A stretch of 64,000 nt of DNA from CAVWCW01 sp963753615 (GCA_963753615.1 CAVWCW010000003.1:186001-250000); one strand, 5' to 3'; numbered from the stretch's first letter, positions 18,597 through 27,514 are shown. Translations and numbers: made by a program. Notes: generated by a model from the letters alone, not told the origin.

Positions 18597-18790
18597 CCTG
18601 ATTACTCCTCTGTCGAAGCCCGGTCTGGATCCAGCGCCGGCCCGAAAAGGGATGTCGGCTGGAACTATCCCCGGGGCCTGGTAGAGCCCCTGTGGGAGCG
18701 GCTTGTCGCCGCGATTGGGCGTAGTTAAAACAGCGTTAGGCCGTTCGCGGCTGCATGCCGCTCCCACAGGTTGGAAAGGCTTTGCCGAGC
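18597..18790 (+). repeat. BIME-like repeat, copy A (two inverted REP sequences)
   Basis: About 194 bases nearly identical, in inverted orientation, to 24409-24604. Two REP units face each other: one at 18689-18714 (CCTGTGGGAGCGGCTTG...) and its inverted partner at 18745-18770 (...GCCGCTCCCACAGG). The flank begins CCTGATTACTCCTCTGTC and includes GGAACTATCCC. The GTGGGAGCGG core resembles REP sequences known from Pseudomonas. It accounts for most of the gene-free stretch 18467-18925. Confidence 0.88.
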
Positions 18791-18925
18791 CTTATGGCCC
18801 GACTGCGATCAAAGCCCCGGAGTGGCTTCGAACCGAGAGCCGGTTGAACTGTATCGGTGTTCCCCAACGCCGGCTAAGGCATGCGGGTGATCAGGTAACT
18901 TAATGGCATTGGGCCGCGAGCGGAC

Positions 18926-18954
18926 AAAAAAAGGGCGGCGATGGTTCGCCGCCC
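18926..18954 (-). terminator. Rho-independent terminator of the sulfur-globule gene
   Basis: On the minus strand an 8-bp perfect stem, GGGCGGCG and CGCCGCCC (18933-18940 and 18947-18954), with a 6-base loop, is followed by seven T residues. It lies about 38 bases after the stop of the sulfur-globule protein gene and so ends that transcript. Confidence 0.9.
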
Positions 18955-18991
18955 TGGCCGCTCCCCGGTAGGGGCAAGCGGGGTGAGCCGA

Positions 18992-19324
18992 TTACTTCTC
19001 GGCGCTGGTGGTCGGCGCGACGACGGTCGGCGCTACGGTCACCGGCAGTCCGGCATAGGGGTAGCCCCAGCCGCCGTATGGGTAGCCATAGCCGCCGTAG
19101 GGGTAGCCGCCATAACCGTAGCCGCCGTAGGGGTAGCCGCCATAGCCCCAAGGGCCGCCGCCGTAGCCCCAGGGCCCTCCGCCGTAGCCCCAGGGGCCGC
19201 CGCCGTACCAGGGGCCGCCGCCGGACCAGGGGCCACCGCCCCACCAAGCGGAAGCGTTGCCGGCCATCAGGCCGGCGCCACCGATCAGCGCGGCGGTCAG
19301 TGCGATCTTGGTTATCTTGTTCAT
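18992..19324 (-). CDS. Sulfur globule family protein
   Basis: Protein of 110 residues. A signal peptide (MNKITKIALTAALIGGAGLMAGNASA) is followed by a mature part made almost only of G, Y, W and P in short repeats such as WGGGPW, GYGGGPWGYGG and YPYGGYGYG, ending with a short VAPTVVAPTTSAEK tail. This matches the structural proteins that coat intracellular or periplasmic sulfur globules in purple and other sulfur-oxidising gammaproteobacteria. The GGGAG ribosome site and a strong terminator suggest a highly expressed single gene. Low-complexity GYW proteins also occur elsewhere, so the name rests on the leader and composition. Confidence 0.8.
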   Translation of the reverse strand: MNKITKIALTAALIGGAGLMAGNASAWWGGGPWSGGGPWYGGGPWGYGGGPWGYGGGPWGYGGYPYGGYGYGGYPYGGYGYPYGGWGYPYAGLPVTVAPTVVAPTTSAEK

Positions 19325-19582
19325 CGTTGTGTTCTCCCTTTGTTTGCTGCGGGTTGGACAAAATCAACAATCAAACATAACACTCCAATTAATAGCGAAT
19401 AGTATGCGCCGGCCAACGCTTCGTAAAGTTTTGTTTGATGCAGATCAACGTTTCTCGCAGTATTTCGCTCGGAAATTTTTCCCCAACCGCGGGTTCATCC
19501 GCATCAACGGGTATCTGCACGCCGAGGTGCGGCGCTAAAATGGGAAGCGCGACCGCACACCCTGGACAGAGCTGACTAACCG

Positions 19583-22453
19583 ATGAGCCTGGATTTGAAC
19601 CCGCAATCCCCCGCGTCCGCGGAGACCGACAGGCGGGTTCGCCCGGTGATGGGCCCCGGCCTGCGGCGGCTGTTGCTGCCGGTGTTGGGGCTGTTCGCCT
19701 TCCTGGCCATCAACGGCCTGTATCTGGCCGCGGTCACGGGGCTGGAATGGTGGAGCGGGGCGCGCTACGAGAACTACTTCTATCAGCTGATGTTCCTGGC
19801 CCATCTGAGCCTGGGACTGTTGCTGGTGCTGCCGTTCGTGCTTTTCGGTGCCCTGCACCTGCGCATTGCCTGGCGCCGGCCGAACCGGCGGGCCGTGCAT
19901 GCCGGCTTAGCCCTCTACGCCGGCGGTCTGCTGCTGGTGCTCAGCGGGCTGGTGCTCACCCGCCTCGGTGGCTTCGAGGTGCGAGATCCGCAGTTGCGGG
20001 CCGTCGCCTACTGGCTGCACCTGGTAGCGCCCCTGCTGGTGATCGGGCTGTTTCTCGCGCACCGGCTCGCCGGTCGCGGACTGCGGTGGCGATTAGGGCT
20101 CGTCTCGGCGGGGCTGGCGGCGCTGGCTTGTAGCGCTCTGCTGCTGGTGCAGCGTCCCGCGCCGCCGAGCGAGGGGCTGGCCGCCGCCAGCTACGCGGGA
20201 GACGCCTTCCGTCCGGCCCTGGCCCGCACTGCAGACGGTGGCTTGATCCCGGCCCGGGCCCTGATGATGGATGGCTACTGCATGGATTGCCATGCCGACG
20301 TCCACGCCAGTTGGCAATACAGCGCCCACCGCTTCAGTTCGTTCAACAACCCGGCCTACCGTTTCTCGGTGCAGGAACTGCGCGAGCGTGCCCTCGCGGC
20401 GGGTGGCGACACCAAGGTGTCGCGCTTCTGCGCCGGTTGCCACGATCTGGTGCCGCTGTTCAGCGGCGCCTTCGACGACCCGGGGTTCGGGGACCCCGCC
20501 GATCCCCGGGCCAGCGCCGGCATCACCTGCACCGGTTGCCACGCGATTACGCGGATCAACAGCCCGCGGGGCAATGCGGATTACACCATAGAGGCCCCCG
20601 AGCACTACCCTTTCGCCTTCAGCGACAGCCCGTTTCTGCGCTGGCTCAACCACCAGCTTATCAAGGCCAAACCGGCGTTCCACAAGCATACCTACCTCAA
20701 GCCGATCCACCGCGAGCCGGAATTCTGCAGCAGTTGCCACAAGGTGTTTCTGCCGGCGGAGGTGAATGGGTACAAGTGGTTGCGCGGGCAGAACCATTTC
20801 GATTCCTACACCCTATCGGGGGTGTCCGGGCACGGCGCCAGCAGCTTTTACTACCCGCCCAAGGCGGTGCACAAGTGCGCGCAGTGCCATATGCCGCTGC
20901 AGCCTTCGGACGACTTTGGCGCCGACTACTTCGACGGCTCGGGCCTGCTGCAGGTACACAATCACCAGTTCCCCGCCGCCAATACCGCGTTGCCGCACAT
21001 GCTTGGGCTGCCGGAATCTGTCAATGCGGCCCACCAGGGTTTTCTGGCCGGGGCCCTGCGTGCCGATATCTTTGGCGTGAAAAAGGACGGCGAGATCACC
21101 GGTGACCTCAGCGCCCCGCTGGGCCCGGAGGTGCCGGCGCTGGAGCCCGGGCGCAGCTACCTGTTCGAGACGGTGATTCGCACCCTAAAGCTCGGGCACC
21201 TGTTCACCCAGGGCACCGCCGACTCGAATCAGGTGTGGGTCGAGTTCGAGGCCTGGGACGGGGAACGCCTGATCGGCCGCAGCGGCGGCATGGGGGCCGA
21301 TGGTGAGGTGGACCCCTGGTCTCACTTCATCAATGCCTATCTGCTGGATCGGGATGGCAACCGTATCGATCGCCGCAATGCCCAGGATATCTTCACCGCT
21401 CTCTACAACCATCAGATTCCGCCCGGGGCGGCGGACGTGGTGCATTTCCGGCTGCGCCTGCCGGACGATGCCCGGGGCCCCCTGCGGCTGCTGGTGCGGG
21501 TGCTGTACCGCAAGTTCGACAACCGCTATCTGCGCTACATCCAGGGCGAGGCGTTCGCCGGCAACGAGCTGCCGGTTTCGGTGCTGGCCGAAGACGAGTT
21601 GGAACTGCCGGTAGGCGCCGCCGCGCCGGCCTCGGCCCGGACCTCGACGGTGCCGGCTTGGGAGCGCTGGAACGACTATGGTATCGCCCTGCTGCGCAAG
21701 GGCGGGCGCGGCGAACTGCGCCAGGCCGAGCAGGCGTTCGCCCGGGTCGAGGCCCTGGGCCGCGGCGACGGCGCCTTGAATCTCGCCCGGGTCTACCTGC
21801 GCGAGGGCCGGCTCGGCGAGGCGGTGGCAGCCCTGGAGCGGGCGCTGGCGGCGGAGCATCCGGCCTATCCCTGGGTGGCGGCCTGGTACGCCGGGCTGAT
21901 CAACAAGCAGAACGGCTTCCTGGACGAGGCGATAGCGAACTTCCGCCGGGTGCTGGCGAGCGACTTCCCCGAGGCGCGGGCCCGGGAGTTCGATTTCAGC
22001 CGCGACTACCGGGTGCTCAACGAGTTGTCGCAGACCCTGGTGGAGCGCGCCAAGCAGGAGCGGGGCGAGGCCCGCCGCGACCAGCGTCAGGCCCTGCTGA
22101 GCGAGGCCAGGGACGGTTTTCTGCGTACCCTTGAACTGGACCCGGAGAATCTCAGCGCTCACTACAATCTGGCCCTCATTTACCGCTTGTCGGGAGATGA
22201 AGAATCCGCCGAGCGCCATGCCGCGCTGCACGAGCGCTACCGCCCGGACGACAATGCTGGCGACCGGGTGATCGCTGCGCACCGGCGCCGCAACCCGGCT
22301 GCCGACCACGCCGCCGAAGCGGTGGTGATCTACGACCTGCAGCGTCCCGGGGCCTTCGGCCTGCCGTCCCAGGGCCCGGGTCGGCGCGCGGATTCGGCAG
22401 CCCGCAGCCTGTCGTCGCGTCACGATTTTGACATTATGCCCGATCCTGGATGA
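19583..22453 (+). CDS. Membrane-anchored pentahaem c-type cytochrome with b-type-like helices and TPR domain
   Basis: Large protein of 956 residues in three parts. Residues about 27-190 form five hydrophobic helices; several carry histidines (FLAHLSLG, VHAGLALY, YWLHLVAP, LFLAHRL), suggesting a b-type haem bundle, which is inference. Residues about 230-440 hold five CXXCH haem c sites (CMDCH, CAGCH, CTGCH, CSSCH, CAQCH). After a beta-rich region (about 470-660), residues about 690-900 contain TPR-like helices (YGIALLRKGGRGELRQAEQAF, SAHYNLALIYRLSGDEESAERH). The layout suggests electron transfer between the quinone pool and a periplasmic partner. I do not know a named family for the whole chain. 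It is divergent from the sulfur-globule gene. Confidence 0.85.
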   Translation: MSLDLNPQSPASAETDRRVRPVMGPGLRRLLLPVLGLFAFLAINGLYLAAVTGLEWWSGARYENYFYQLMFLAHLSLGLLLVLPFVLFGALHLRIAWRRPNRRAVHAGLALYAGGLLLVLSGLVLTRLGGFEVRDPQLRAVAYWLHLVAPLLVIGLFLAHRLAGRGLRWRLGLVSAGLAALACSALLLVQRPAPPSEGLAAASYAGDAFRPALARTADGGLIPARALMMDGYCMDCHADVHASWQYSAHRFSSFNNPAYRFSVQELRERALAAGGDTKVSRFCAGCHDLVPLFSGAFDDPGFGDPADPRASAGITCTGCHAITRINSPRGNADYTIEAPEHYPFAFSDSPFLRWLNHQLIKAKPAFHKHTYLKPIHREPEFCSSCHKVFLPAEVNGYKWLRGQNHFDSYTLSGVSGHGASSFYYPPKAVHKCAQCHMPLQPSDDFGADYFDGSGLLQVHNHQFPAANTALPHMLGLPESVNAAHQGFLAGALRADIFGVKKDGEITGDLSAPLGPEVPALEPGRSYLFETVIRTLKLGHLFTQGTADSNQVWVEFEAWDGERLIGRSGGMGADGEVDPWSHFINAYLLDRDGNRIDRRNAQDIFTALYNHQIPPGAADVVHFRLRLPDDARGPLRLLVRVLYRKFDNRYLRYIQGEAFAGNELPVSVLAEDELELPVGAAAPASARTSTVPAWERWNDYGIALLRKGGRGELRQAEQAFARVEALGRGDGALNLARVYLREGRLGEAVAALERALAAEHPAYPWVAAWYAGLINKQNGFLDEAIANFRRVLASDFPEARAREFDFSRDYRVLNELSQTLVERAKQERGEARRDQRQALLSEARDGFLRTLELDPENLSAHYNLALIYRLSGDEESAERHAALHERYRPDDNAGDRVIAAHRRRNPAADHAAEAVVIYDLQRPGAFGLPSQGPGRRADSAARSLSSRHDFDIMPDPG

Positions 22454-22539
22454 TGTTATTCTGCCTGCCAGCCTGGTGCCCGGAATCGCTCCGGAGCCCA
22501 TGATCTGGTTCTTTTTTCACTGCACCGGGGAAACGACCC

Positions 22540-22992
22540 ATGACTGCAGCATCCGTAATGGACCCCCATCCCACCGTACTCAAGCCCACGGACATTATTC
22601 GCACCGCCGCCGGTTTCATCATGGAGCACCGCTACCGCAACCTGCCGGTGGTGGATGACGAGGGCCGCTACCTCGGCATTTTCGGCGTCAATTGTCTGCT
22701 GAAGTTGGTGTTGCCGAAAGCAGCGATCATGGAGAAGGGTCTGGAGAGCGTCCACTTCATCAAAGAAAGCCTGGCCGATCTGCACCAGCGCTTGCGGGAG
22801 GTGGAAGAACAGCCGATTTCTGTCTGTATGAATCAAGAGGTGGCCACGGTGCCGCCTGATCATCCCCTGGTGGAGACACTGCTGGTCCTGTACCGCACCA
22901 AGACCAGTCTTCCGGTGGTGGAACCCGAAAGCGGCAAGTTGCTGGGAATGATTTCCTACTGGGACGTGGGCGAGCACGTCCTGTCGGCTTGA
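22540..22992 (+). CDS. CBS-domain pair protein
   Basis: Protein of 150 residues made of two CBS motifs: HPTVLKPTDIIRTAAGFIMEHRYRNLPVVDDEGRYLGIF, then MNQEVATVPPDHPLVETLLVLYRTKTSLPVVEPESGKLLGMIS. CBS pairs bind adenosyl nucleotides or metals and regulate partner proteins. The next gene, 13 bases on, is an ion carrier, and CBS modules often control such carriers, so regulation of that protein is a reasonable inference. Confidence 0.88.
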   Translation: MTAASVMDPHPTVLKPTDIIRTAAGFIMEHRYRNLPVVDDEGRYLGIFGVNCLLKLVLPKAAIMEKGLESVHFIKESLADLHQRLREVEEQPISVCMNQEVATVPPDHPLVETLLVLYRTKTSLPVVEPESGKLLGMISYWDVGEHVLSA

Positions 22993-23005
22993 GGAGAGCC
23001 CCGAG

Positions 23006-24343
23006 ATGCACAGCCTGCACCAACCAGACGTGATCTTCGGCATTCAGCCGGCCCTGTTCGCCGGCTCCCTTTTTGTCCTCACCTATCTGCTTATCATCAC
23101 CGAGCGCTTGAACCGCGCCATTATCTCCTTGAGCGCCGCCTGCCTGATGATTCTGGGCGGGGTGCTAAACCAGGAAGCGGCGTTTCAAGGTGTGGACTTC
23201 AATACCCTGGGGCTGCTCACCGGCATGATGGTGATCGTCGGCATCACCAAGAACTCCGGGGTGTTTCAGTACCTGGCGGTCTGGTCGGTGAAGCGGGTGA
23301 ATGCGGATCCCTGGGGCATTCTGGTGATGCTGGTGGTGGTTACGGCGGTGCTCTCGGCGCTGCTGGACAACGTGACCACGGTGCTGCTGATCGCCCCGGT
23401 GACCCTGCTGATCGCCGATTCCCTCAAGATCAACCCCTATCCGTACCTGTTCGCCGAGATCTTCGCCTCCAATATCGGCGGCGCCGCAACCCTGATCGGC
23501 GACCCGCCCAATATCATGATTGGCTCGGCGGTGGGGCTTAGCTTCAACGACTTCCTGTTCAACCTGGCGCCGATCACCCTGGTGATCCTGCCGCTGACCC
23601 TGGTGCCCATCTACCTGATCTGGGGGCGGCGGCTGGAGGCGGCTCCGGAGCACCGCCAGAAGGTAATGAACTTCGAGGAGCGCGACGCCATTACCGACAG
23701 CCGCCTGCTGAAGCAGTCCATGTTCGTGCTGGCCCTTGTGATCACCGGCTTTATGCTGGGTCATGATCTGCATCTGGAGCCCGCTACCATCGCCATGTCG
23801 GGGGCGGCGCTGCTGCTGATCCTGACCAACGTGCCGCTAAGCGCCAGCAAGCAGTCGGCGGCGGTGCACAAGGCCTTCTGCGAGGTGGAGTGGACCACCA
23901 TCTTCTTCTTTATCGGCCTGTTTATCGTCGTCTACGGGGTCGAGGTCACAGGTATCCTGGGGACCGTGGCTCAACATGTGCTGGAACTCACCGGCGGCGA
24001 CCGCATGGTGGCGGCCATCTCCATTATGTGGGTGTCGGCGGTGGCCTCGGCCGTGGTGGACAATATCCCCTTCGTCGCCACCATGATCCCGCTGATCGAG
24101 AGCATGGGGGCCGGCTTCGGCGGCGCCGAGCAGCTGGTGCCGCTCTGGTGGTCCCTGGCTCTCGGCGCCTGCCTGGGCGGCAACGGCAGCCTGGTGGGGG
24201 CCAGCGCCAATCTGATCGTGGCCGGCTTCGCCGAGCGCTCGGGCCATCCGATCCGCTTCCTGCCTTTTATGCTGGCGGCCTTCCCGCTGATGCTGATGTC
24301 GATCGCGGTGAGCACCGTCTACGTCTATTTCCGCTATTTCTGA
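23006..24343 (+). CDS. ArsB/NhaD-like (IT superfamily) membrane transporter
   Basis: Protein of 445 residues with about eleven to twelve helices. The family motifs are SALLDNVTTVLLIAPVT followed by SNIGGAATLIGDPPNIMIGS in the first half, and SAVVDNIPFVATMIPLIESM with LGGNGSLVGASANLIVAG in the second. These are the paired signatures of the ArsB/NhaD/SLC13-like ion transporter superfamily. It could export Na+ or arsenite, or carry an anion; no ars genes are near, so a Na+/H+ or anion role is likelier. It appears co-transcribed with the CBS protein. Confidence 0.85.
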   Translation: MHSLHQPDVIFGIQPALFAGSLFVLTYLLIITERLNRAIISLSAACLMILGGVLNQEAAFQGVDFNTLGLLTGMMVIVGITKNSGVFQYLAVWSVKRVNADPWGILVMLVVVTAVLSALLDNVTTVLLIAPVTLLIADSLKINPYPYLFAEIFASNIGGAATLIGDPPNIMIGSAVGLSFNDFLFNLAPITLVILPLTLVPIYLIWGRRLEAAPEHRQKVMNFEERDAITDSRLLKQSMFVLALVITGFMLGHDLHLEPATIAMSGAALLLILTNVPLSASKQSAAVHKAFCEVEWTTIFFFIGLFIVVYGVEVTGILGTVAQHVLELTGGDRMVAAISIMWVSAVASAVVDNIPFVATMIPLIESMGAGFGGAEQLVPLWWSLALGACLGGNGSLVGASANLIVAGFAERSGHPIRFLPFMLAAFPLMLMSIAVSTVYVYFRYF

Positions 24344-24408
24344 GCGCTGCAGCCTGCTGGCCGCGCCCAAGTTCGAAGGTAGGGGGCGCGCCCCCGCGCC
24401 GACTGACA

Positions 24409-24604
24409 GCTTGGCAAAGCCTTTCCAGCCTGTGGGAGCGGCTTGCAGCCGCGAACCGCCTAACGCTGTCATCACTACGCCCGATCGCGGCTACAAGCCG
24501 CTCCCACAGGGGCTCGACCAGAGCCCCTGGGATAGTTCCAGCCGGCATCCCTTTATCAGGCCGGTGCTGGGACGAGACCGGGCTTAGACAGAGGAGTAAT
24601 CAGG
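24409..24604 (-). repeat. BIME-like repeat, copy B (two inverted REP sequences)
   Basis: Inverted copy of 18597-18790. REP units lie at 24429-24454 and 24485-24510, each with the GTGGGAGCGG core and an internal GGCTTG..GCC hairpin. It fills most of the gap after the ArsB/NhaD-like gene. A nearby GGGGGCGCGCCCCC palindrome (24382-24395) lies outside the shared part. Confidence 0.88.
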
Positions 24605-24642
24605 TGTTTCTTTGGCGGGCCTGACAAAGGGGCTCGAGCGGC

Positions 24643-25030
24643 TCAGTCCGCAAGCGCCCGCCGCAGTTCGACCTCCAGCGCCGCCGCGTCCACCGGGAAG
24701 GGCAGGGCGGCGAAGATGGGGAACCGGCTGCGCAGGCGCTCGAACTTGTCCGCCTGGTCCGGCTGGTAGAACACGATCACCTTGGTCTGCGGGATGGCGC
24801 TGCAGGCGCGCCATCAGCGACTCCAGGTTGCTGGTGCGGTCCCGAAAGTCGGACTGGAAGTTGTACTCGGCCACGATCACGTCCGGTACTCCCTTCTTCA
24901 GCCGCGCCATGGCCCGGCGCTGGGAGTTGACGAACTCCACCGCGAAGCCCAGCCCCTGGTACAGGCCGGTGAAGTTGGGATAACCGCCGAGTTCGACGAT
25001 CGCCAGCAGGCTGGGTTTGGCCTCGGCCAC
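24643..25030 (-). CDS. Receiver-like (CheY-fold) small protein, one frameshift as given
   Basis: About 128 residues if one extra base at about 24796 is ignored. The N-terminal half reads LLAIVELGGYPNFTGLYQGLGFAVEFVNSQ then VPDVIVAEYNFQSDF. The second half, in the shifted frame, gives IPQTKVIVFYQPDQADKFERL, FAALPFPVDAAALEVELRRAL and a stop. The strand-helix spacing resembles a response-regulator receiver, but the usual acidic cluster and phospho-acceptor context are not clear, so it may be a pseudo-receiver. The GTG start lies one base after the stop of the oxygenase gene, indicating coupling. Confidence 0.6.
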
Positions 25031-25031
25031 C

Positions 25032-25647
25032 TCAGCGGAACACCACCCAGGTGGTGGCCATGTACTTGACCCCTTGCTCCACCCGCGCCGCCCGGTGCTC
25101 GTGGGTCCAGAATGGCGGGAACAGCACCAGCTTGCCGGTCTCCGGCTTGATCTTGACGTCCTGGTACAGGAACTCGGTCTCGCCGCCGGGGCCTGGCACG
25201 TCGTTGAGGTACCAGATCACCACCAGCTGGCGCTGGCTGAAGTCGTGGCTGCCGCCGTCGATATGCCAGTGGTAGTACTCCCCCGGCAGGTAGCGCTGCA
25301 CCTGGTAGCCCATGTCCTTGAACGGGCCCTTGAAGTAGGGAAAACTCTCGCGGAACTCCTTGAGCGCCGCGGCCACGCAGCTGAAGAACATCTCGTCGAC
25401 GTCCTTCCAGTCCGGCTTGTCGCTCACCACCAGGTCGGTGGTGCGTTTGATCGACTGGTCCTTGCTCTGGGTCTGCCCGATGCGCCCCTCGTGCTGGTAC
25501 TCCGGGCTGGCCTCGAAGCGCCGAACCACCTCCTCGCAGAAAGACGACGGGCAGGGCGTTGGGCCGTTCGAAGATGAAGCTCAGGGGCTTGACCTCGCGG
25601 ATGCTGGGCAGGGGGATGACGCGGCGCTCGGTGCTGGCTGGGATCAT
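25032..25647 (-). CDS. 2OG-Fe(II) oxygenase (prolyl 4-hydroxylase-like), one frameshift as given
   Basis: Non-haem iron dioxygenase of about 205 residues. The iron triad is visible as HID in YHWHIDGGSHDF and the distal histidine in FWTHEHRAA. The 2-oxoglutarate-binding region follows, and the double-stranded helix strands LVVIWYLNDVPGPGGETEFLY and GKLVLFPPFW match the P4Hc group. One extra base at about 25539 splits the N-terminus (ending FERPNALPVVF) from the rest (continuing CEEVVRRFEASPEYQ). The start could be 18 bases further upstream. The substrate is unknown; it is coupled to a receiver-like protein. Confidence 0.8.
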
Positions 25648-25840
25648 GGGTGGGTACCCGTCCATTCGACAAAGACAAGCGTAGATTATTGGTCCTGGCC
25701 CAGCCCGCGGTCAAACCGCCCCCCACCCGAATCGCCTCGGGCCCTTGCATAGTGGGGAATCGGCTCTAGTATTAATGCCAAGATCAATTGAATCTATGGG
25801 TTGCCGGCCCGGTTTCTCATCCCGATTATCCGGAGGCGTT

Positions 25841-26275
25841 ATGAACCACTTATTGAGCTTGTCGCAGGCCGCCCGCATGGTGGGGGTGCGCCGCAAGACC
25901 CTGCAGACCATGGTGCAGGAAGGCCGCCTGAGCGTGTTCGAGGGCTCTATCCGCATGTCGGAACTGCTCAAGGAGTTCCCCGATGCTTCCCCCGAAGGCT
26001 CCGCCATGGTCGACAAGATGCAGCGGATCCGGGACGCAGCCTTGTTCAAGATCCAGCACGACAGCCTGACCGATGCCGAAAGCCTGGCCGCCGAAGCCCA
26101 CCGCCTGCGCCTGGACCTTCGCGATGCCCAGGCCGAGCTGGCCGAGTACAAGGCGCTGACCGTCGAGCTTCAGGGCCGGCTCTACGACATGCAGGAGCAA
26201 TGCGACAAGCGCCAGGGGCTCATGCTGGGCGCGCTGATCACCTGGCTGGCGCAGCGCATGAGCCAACGCCGCTGA
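25841..26275 (+). CDS. Helix-turn-helix protein with C-terminal coiled coil
   Basis: Protein of 144 residues. The N-terminus LSLSQAARMVGVRRKTLQTMVQEGRLSVFEGSIRMSEL is a MerR/excisionase-like winged helix-turn-helix. Residues about 65-130 form a heptad-rich coiled coil (AESLAAEAHRLRLDLRDAQAELAEYKALTVELQGRLYDMQEQ). A GGAGG ribosome site eight bases before the ATG fixes the start. The next gene, 133 bases on, is a ferredoxin-reductase fusion in the same orientation. No ligand domain is visible, so it may be a DNA-binding scaffold instead of a sensor. Confidence 0.7.
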   Translation: MNHLLSLSQAARMVGVRRKTLQTMVQEGRLSVFEGSIRMSELLKEFPDASPEGSAMVDKMQRIRDAALFKIQHDSLTDAESLAAEAHRLRLDLRDAQAELAEYKALTVELQGRLYDMQEQCDKRQGLMLGALITWLAQRMSQRR

Positions 26276-26408
26276 GGCGCTTGCACGGCGCCCTCCGACC
26301 GGGCTTGCGATCGGCTTCCCGCTCTGGCCATAATCGGGGAGTACAGGCTTGGCGGAGGCCCGGCGGTGCGCCGCCCCGGGGCTAGCCGGCCGCCCCACAG
26401 GAAGCCCC

Positions 26409-27395
26409 ATGTCGCACCAGATCCGCGTCCGGCCCAGCGGCCACGAGTTCGAGGCCCAAGACACCGAAACCATCCTCGAGGCCGGCCTGAGATCAGGCCT
26501 CAACTTTCCCTACAGTTGCAGGAACGGCAGCTGCGGCGACTGCCGCGTGAGGTTGCTGGCGGGCCAAGTCGAGGCCAGCTGCCACGCCGATTACCCCATG
26601 TCCGAGGCCGAACGCAGCGCCGGCTGGGTGCTCGGCTGTTGCTGCCTGGCCGCCAGCGACCTGGAGATCGAGGCCCAAGAGATCTGTAGCGCCGACCAGA
26701 TCCCCGAACAGTCGCTCAAGGCCAAGGTGGCGAAGCTGGAGCCCCTGGAGGGAGAAACTATGGTGGTGCACCTGCGCACCCCGCGCAGCAAACTTCTGCG
26801 CTTTCTCGCGGGCCAGCGGGTTCGGGTCAACCTGGGTCGCGGCCTGTCGCGAGAGCTGCCGCTGGCCAGCTGCCCCTGCGACGGCATGAACCTGCGTTGC
26901 CACGTCCCCCGCCTCCCCGGCGACGCCTTTAGCGAGCAGGTGTTCAAGCGCCTGAGGCCGCGCCAGGAAGTGCGGTTGCAGGGTCCCTGGGGCTGCTTCA
27001 CCCTCGACGAGACGCACCGCCGGCCGTTGCTGTTCATTGCCGAAGAGACCGGCTTCGCCGCCGTCGAGAGCCTGATCGAGCATGCCATCGCCCTGGAATG
27101 GGAACACCCGATCTCGCTGTACTGGGTGTCCGGCCGGCCCGGCGGGCACTATCTGAGCAACTACTGCCGGTCCTGGGTGGATGCCCTGGACACCTTCCAG
27201 TACCGCGGCCTGGATCTGATCCCGGACGACCCCCGAGCCCTGGTGCAGACCCTGCTGGCGGAGTGGATGCCGGACCAGGACTGGGCGGTATATGCCGCCG
27301 TGGGCCCGACCCTGGCCGCCGAGCTGGAGCCGGCGCTGGCGGCGGCCGGGCTCGGCGAGGAGCGTAGAAAGCTGGAAGTGCTGGAGCTGATCTGA
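26409..27395 (+). CDS. 2Fe-2S ferredoxin / FNR-like reductase fusion (glucoseen reductase-like)
   Basis: Protein of 328 residues. The N-terminal plant-type ferredoxin has the cluster motif FPYSCRNGSCGDCRVRLLAG with a distal cysteine in GWVLGCCCLA. A flavin/NAD(P)H reductase module of the ferredoxin-reductase superfamily follows, but it is unusual. The FAD-binding RxxS/T motif is replaced by RELPLASCPCDGMNL, and the NAD-binding segment reads LLFIAEETGFAAVESLIEHA where a GGTGIAP-type motif is expected. This resembles CDP-6-deoxy-glucoseen reductases and phenol hydroxylase reductases. Its electron acceptor is not apparent in the neighbourhood. Confidence 0.82.
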   Translation: MSHQIRVRPSGHEFEAQDTETILEAGLRSGLNFPYSCRNGSCGDCRVRLLAGQVEASCHADYPMSEAERSAGWVLGCCCLAASDLEIEAQEICSADQIPEQSLKAKVAKLEPLEGETMVVHLRTPRSKLLRFLAGQRVRVNLGRGLSRELPLASCPCDGMNLRCHVPRLPGDAFSEQVFKRLRPRQEVRLQGPWGCFTLDETHRRPLLFIAEETGFAAVESLIEHAIALEWEHPISLYWVSGRPGGHYLSNYCRSWVDALDTFQYRGLDLIPDDPRALVQTLLAEWMPDQDWAVYAAVGPTLAAELEPALAAAGLGEERRKLEVLELI

Positions 27396-27397
27396 GC

Positions 27398-27514
27398 CTG
27401 GATCCGGCGGTCGATGCCTGCATCGAAGCCATTCCCGCCGAACGCGCGGAGCGCTTCGCCCGGCTGCACGAGTTGATCCTGGAACGCTACCCCTCGGCGC
27501 ATGCCCTGGTGTGA
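27398..27514 (+). pseudogene. N-terminal fragment resembling DUF1801
   Basis: An open stretch of 38 codons directly after the reductase gene encodes LDPAVDACIEAIPAERAERF and LHELILERYPSAHALV. It resembles the first helices of DUF1801 (YdhG-like) proteins, in which this part is followed by a strand starting near M.Y.MPTY. Here it stops and no clear ATG begins it (only CTG), so it is most likely a remnant. Confidence 0.4.

Noticed and set aside
21185..22501. Long minus-strand frame (438 codons) opposite the multihaem cytochrome
   Set aside because: Antisense of an evident TPR-coding region; composition is typical of a GC-rich shadow frame.
26409..27395. The ferredoxin-reductase fusion as a certain CDP-glucoseen reductase
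   Set aside because: No deoxysugar genes are nearby and the flavin and NAD motifs are atypical, so only the general class is claimed.
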